From assembly GCA_049514335.1 (NCBI GenBank), contig JBEKVE010000185.1:1-6244 (forward strand): DNA of 6,244 nt, written 5' to 3'. Below the pieces are notes generated by a model. It searched no databases. It had not been told where the DNA came from and saw nothing but the letters and a program-made list of their open reading frames with translations. The stretch comes from JBEKVE01 sp049514335 (lineage in GTDB: Bacteria; Actinomycetota; Acidimicrobiia; Acidimicrobiales; UBA8190). Shown piece after piece: positions 4,870 to 6,244 of the stretch (position 1 is the first letter of the stretch; every line of letters starts with the position of its first letter). The position numbers were made by a program, and so were the translations under genes.

Positions 4870-6106
4870 GGCGGCCGTGGAGGTAGTCGTCGTAGGCGCC
4901 CAGGTCGAGCAGCCCGTGTCCCGAGTACGAGAAGAGGATCACCTTGTGCTCCCCTGACTCGCGCGCCGCCAGGGCTTCGTCGATGACAGCACGAATGGCG
5001 TGCGCCGTCTCCGGGGCGGGGATGGTGCCCTCGGTCCGGGCGAATTGCAGCGCGGCGTCGAACACCTTGCCTTGCGGATAGGCCACGGCGCGCACCCGCC
5101 CGTTCTTGACCAGGTTGCAGATGATGGGGGCGTCGCCGTGGTAGCGCAGGCCCCCGGCGTGGATGGAAGGGGGCACGAAGTCGTGCCCCAGGGTGTACAT
5201 GGCGAGCAACGGCGTCATGCCCGCCGTGTCGCCGAAGTCGTACTCGAAGCGACCCTCGGTGAGTGTCGGGCACGACGAGGGCTCCACCGCCAGGATGTCC
5301 ACGCCGGTGTCGGGCACGAAGGGCAGCGAGATGCCCCCCAGGTTCGAGCCACCCCCGCACGAGCCGATCACGATGTCAGGGCGCTCCTCGCCCGCCATGG
5401 CGAGCTGCTCCTTGGCCTCGAGTCCGATCACCGTCTGGTGCAACAGCACGTGATTGAGCACCGAGCCGAGCGAGTAGTGCGAATCGTCGCGCCCCACGGC
5501 GTCGCCCACGGCGTCGCTGATGGCCGAGCCGAGCGATCCGGGGTGGCCGGGTTCGCCCACGGGAGAGGGCTCCACGTCCGCTCCCCAGACCTCCATCATC
5601 ACCCGGCGGTACGGCTTCTGTTCGAACGAGGCGCGCACCATGTACACCTTGCACTCCAGGCCGAACAGCGTCGTGGCGAAGGCCAGCGCGCTGCCCCACT
5701 GCCCGGCGCCCGTCTCGGTGGTGAGCCGGGCGACGCCTTCGGCCTTGTTGTAGAAGGCCTGGGGCACGGCGGTGTTGGGCTTGTGCGATCCCGCCGGGGA
5801 CACCGACTCGTCCTTGTAATAGATGCGGGCGGGCGTGCCGAGCGCCTCCTCGAGACGACTGGCGCGCACCAGGGGCGTGGGCCGCCACGAGCGCAGCACG
5901 TCGAGCACGGGGCCGGGGACGTCGATCCAGGGCTCGGCGCTCACCTCCTGGCCGATGAGCGCCATGGGGAACAGCGGGGCCAGGTCGTCGGGCCCGATGG
6001 GCTGGCGCGTGCCGGGGTGCAGCGGTGGCTGCAGCGGTTCGGGCAGGTGGGGCACCACGTTGAACCACGCCTCGGGGATCCGGTCGTCGGGCAGCAGGAA
6101 GCGCAT
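4856..6106 (-). CDS. trpB2: Tryptophan synthase beta chain, TrpB2 (TrpB-like PLP enzyme)
   Basis: This 416-residue cytoplasmic PLP enzyme joins indole to an aminoacrylate made from L-serine, giving L-tryptophan; some TrpB2 forms prefer O-phosphoserine. Visible: TrpB2-specific N-terminus (PEAWFNVVPHLPEPLQPPLHP, in 11-31); WRPTPLVRA (74-82); YKDESVSPAGSHKPNTA (97-113) with Lys109 as the Schiff-base lysine; ETGAGQWG (131-138), whose Glu131 matches the catalytic glutamate of TrpB; phosphate-binding GSCGGGSN (248-255); C-terminal SGHGLLDL (395-402). Length and motifs mark the long TrpB2 class rather than classical TrpB1. No trpA or other trp gene adjoins it. ATG 6106 was chosen because homology begins directly after it (MRFLLPDDRIPEAW) and TACAGT sits six bases upstream. 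ATG 6172 would add 22 Arg/Ala-rich residues and run into the divergent HAD gene. It may act alone, for example salvaging indole. Confidence 0.92.
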   Translation of the reverse strand: MRFLLPDDRIPEAWFNVVPHLPEPLQPPLHPGTRQPIGPDDLAPLFPMALIGQEVSAEPWIDVPGPVLDVLRSWRPTPLVRASRLEEALGTPARIYYKDESVSPAGSHKPNTAVPQAFYNKAEGVARLTTETGAGQWGSALAFATTLFGLECKVYMVRASFEQKPYRRVMMEVWGADVEPSPVGEPGHPGSLGSAISDAVGDAVGRDDSHYSLGSVLNHVLLHQTVIGLEAKEQLAMAGEERPDIVIGSCGGGSNLGGISLPFVPDTGVDILAVEPSSCPTLTEGRFEYDFGDTAGMTPLLAMYTLGHDFVPPSIHAGGLRYHGDAPIICNLVKNGRVRAVAYPQGKVFDAALQFARTEGTIPAPETAHAIRAVIDEALAARESGEHKVILFSYSGHGLLDLGAYDDYLHGRLIEA

Positions 6107-6112
6107 GGCCGC

Positions 6113-6118
6113 ACTGTA
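6113..6118 (-). promoter_or_regulatory. Candidate -10 hexamer (TACAGT) for trpB2
   Basis: TACAGT on the minus strand matches TANNNT and is separated from ATG 6106 by six bases (GCGGCC) with no Shine-Dalgarno. This is the geometry expected of a leaderless transcript beginning at the A of the start codon. It lies in the 41-bp gap shared with the divergent HAD gene. Confidence 0.45.
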
Positions 6119-6147
6119 CCGGCGCACGCATCTGCGAACATGGGCCC

Positions 6148-6244
6148 GTGCCGGCGCAAGTGCGGGGGACATGGATCATCGACCTCGACGGCGTGGTGTG
6201 GCTGGCCGAGCAGCCCATCCCGGGGTCGGCCGACGCCGTCGAGC
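6148..6244 (+). CDS. HAD-IIA (NagD-like) phosphatase, N-terminal end (runs off right edge)
   Basis: From GTG 6148 the frame stays open for 32 codons to the window edge. WIIDLDGVVWLAEQPIPGS (residues 9-27) contains DLDGVVW, the HAD motif I (DxDGxxW/Y) of class IIA phosphatases such as NagD, p-nitrophenylphosphatase and phosphoglycolate phosphatase types. The first Asp (residue 12) would be the nucleophile and Asp14 the general acid. The following PIPGSADAVE resembles the 'pIpGa-eal' segment that leads to the class-IIA cap region. A soluble Mg2+-dependent phosphatase is expected; the substrate cannot be told from this fragment. GTG 6160 is an equally possible in-frame start; ATG 6140 is out of frame. 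The gene is divergent from trpB2, 41 bp apart. Confidence 0.8.
   Translation, partial: MPAQVRGTWIIDLDGVVWLAEQPIPGSADAVE

Noticed and set aside
6107..6172. Upstream ATG 6172 as start of trpB2
   Set aside because: The extra 22 residues are Arg/Ala-rich and unlike TrpB2 N-termini, they would overlap the HAD gene head to head, and a -10 hexamer fits ATG 6106.
6140..6244. ATG 6140 as start of the right-edge gene
   Set aside because: It is out of frame with the HAD motif DLDGVVW; only GTG 6148 or GTG 6160 read into it.
1..6244. tRNA, rRNA, CRISPR, insertion sequence or prophage features
   Set aside because: No cloverleaf, repeat-spacer array, terminal inverted repeat, transposase or phage gene could be found; apart from three gaps of under 90 bp the window is filled by coding sequence.

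Overview
The window is very GC-rich, with codon third positions almost always G or C. It carries a LexA box of the mycobacterial/actinobacterial type, and several genes lack a Shine-Dalgarno sequence but have a TANNNT hexamer a few bases before the start codon, as in leaderless transcripts. Together these point to a chromosome segment of a high-GC actinobacterium. The radical SAM gene belongs to the family of Mycobacterium tuberculosis Rv2578c. I cannot assign a genus; an uncultured or poorly sampled actinobacterial lineage would fit. I see no RNA gene, transposon, CRISPR array, phage gene or sign of recent transfer.

Layout, left to right: (1) the 5' part of a flavodoxin-family oxidoreductase gene on the minus strand, running off the left edge (1-258); (2) a 14-helix MFS drug exporter of the DHA2 type on plus (334-1917); (3) on minus, a Tat-exported protein related to the N,N-dimethylformamidase large subunit, whose stop codon lies one base from that of the exporter (1919 to about 3661); (4) a short divergent control region holding a perfect 18-bp LexA/SOS palindrome; (5) a radical SAM protein of the Rv2578c / SplB-like group on plus (3745-4869); (6) a TrpB2-type tryptophan synthase beta chain on minus, overlapping the radical SAM gene by 14 bp tail to tail (4856-6106); (7) the 5' end of a HAD-IIA phosphatase on plus, running off the right edge (from 6148). 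The six genes alternate strictly in direction, so none shares an operon with another inside the window. They look like independently expressed genes packed back to back rather than one pathway.

The strongest regulatory signal is the palindrome ATCGAACATATGTTCGAT at 3716-3733. It fills the spacer of a well-placed promoter (-10 TACGAT, GTG start 6 bases later), so the radical SAM gene should be repressed by LexA and induced by DNA damage. The second point of interest is the start of the dimethylformamidase-like gene. Its twin-arginine motif SRRRFLR is encoded upstream of the first ATG/GTG/TTG in the open frame, which suggests a non-standard start (best candidate ATC at 3661, six bases after a TAGACT hexamer) or a base error.
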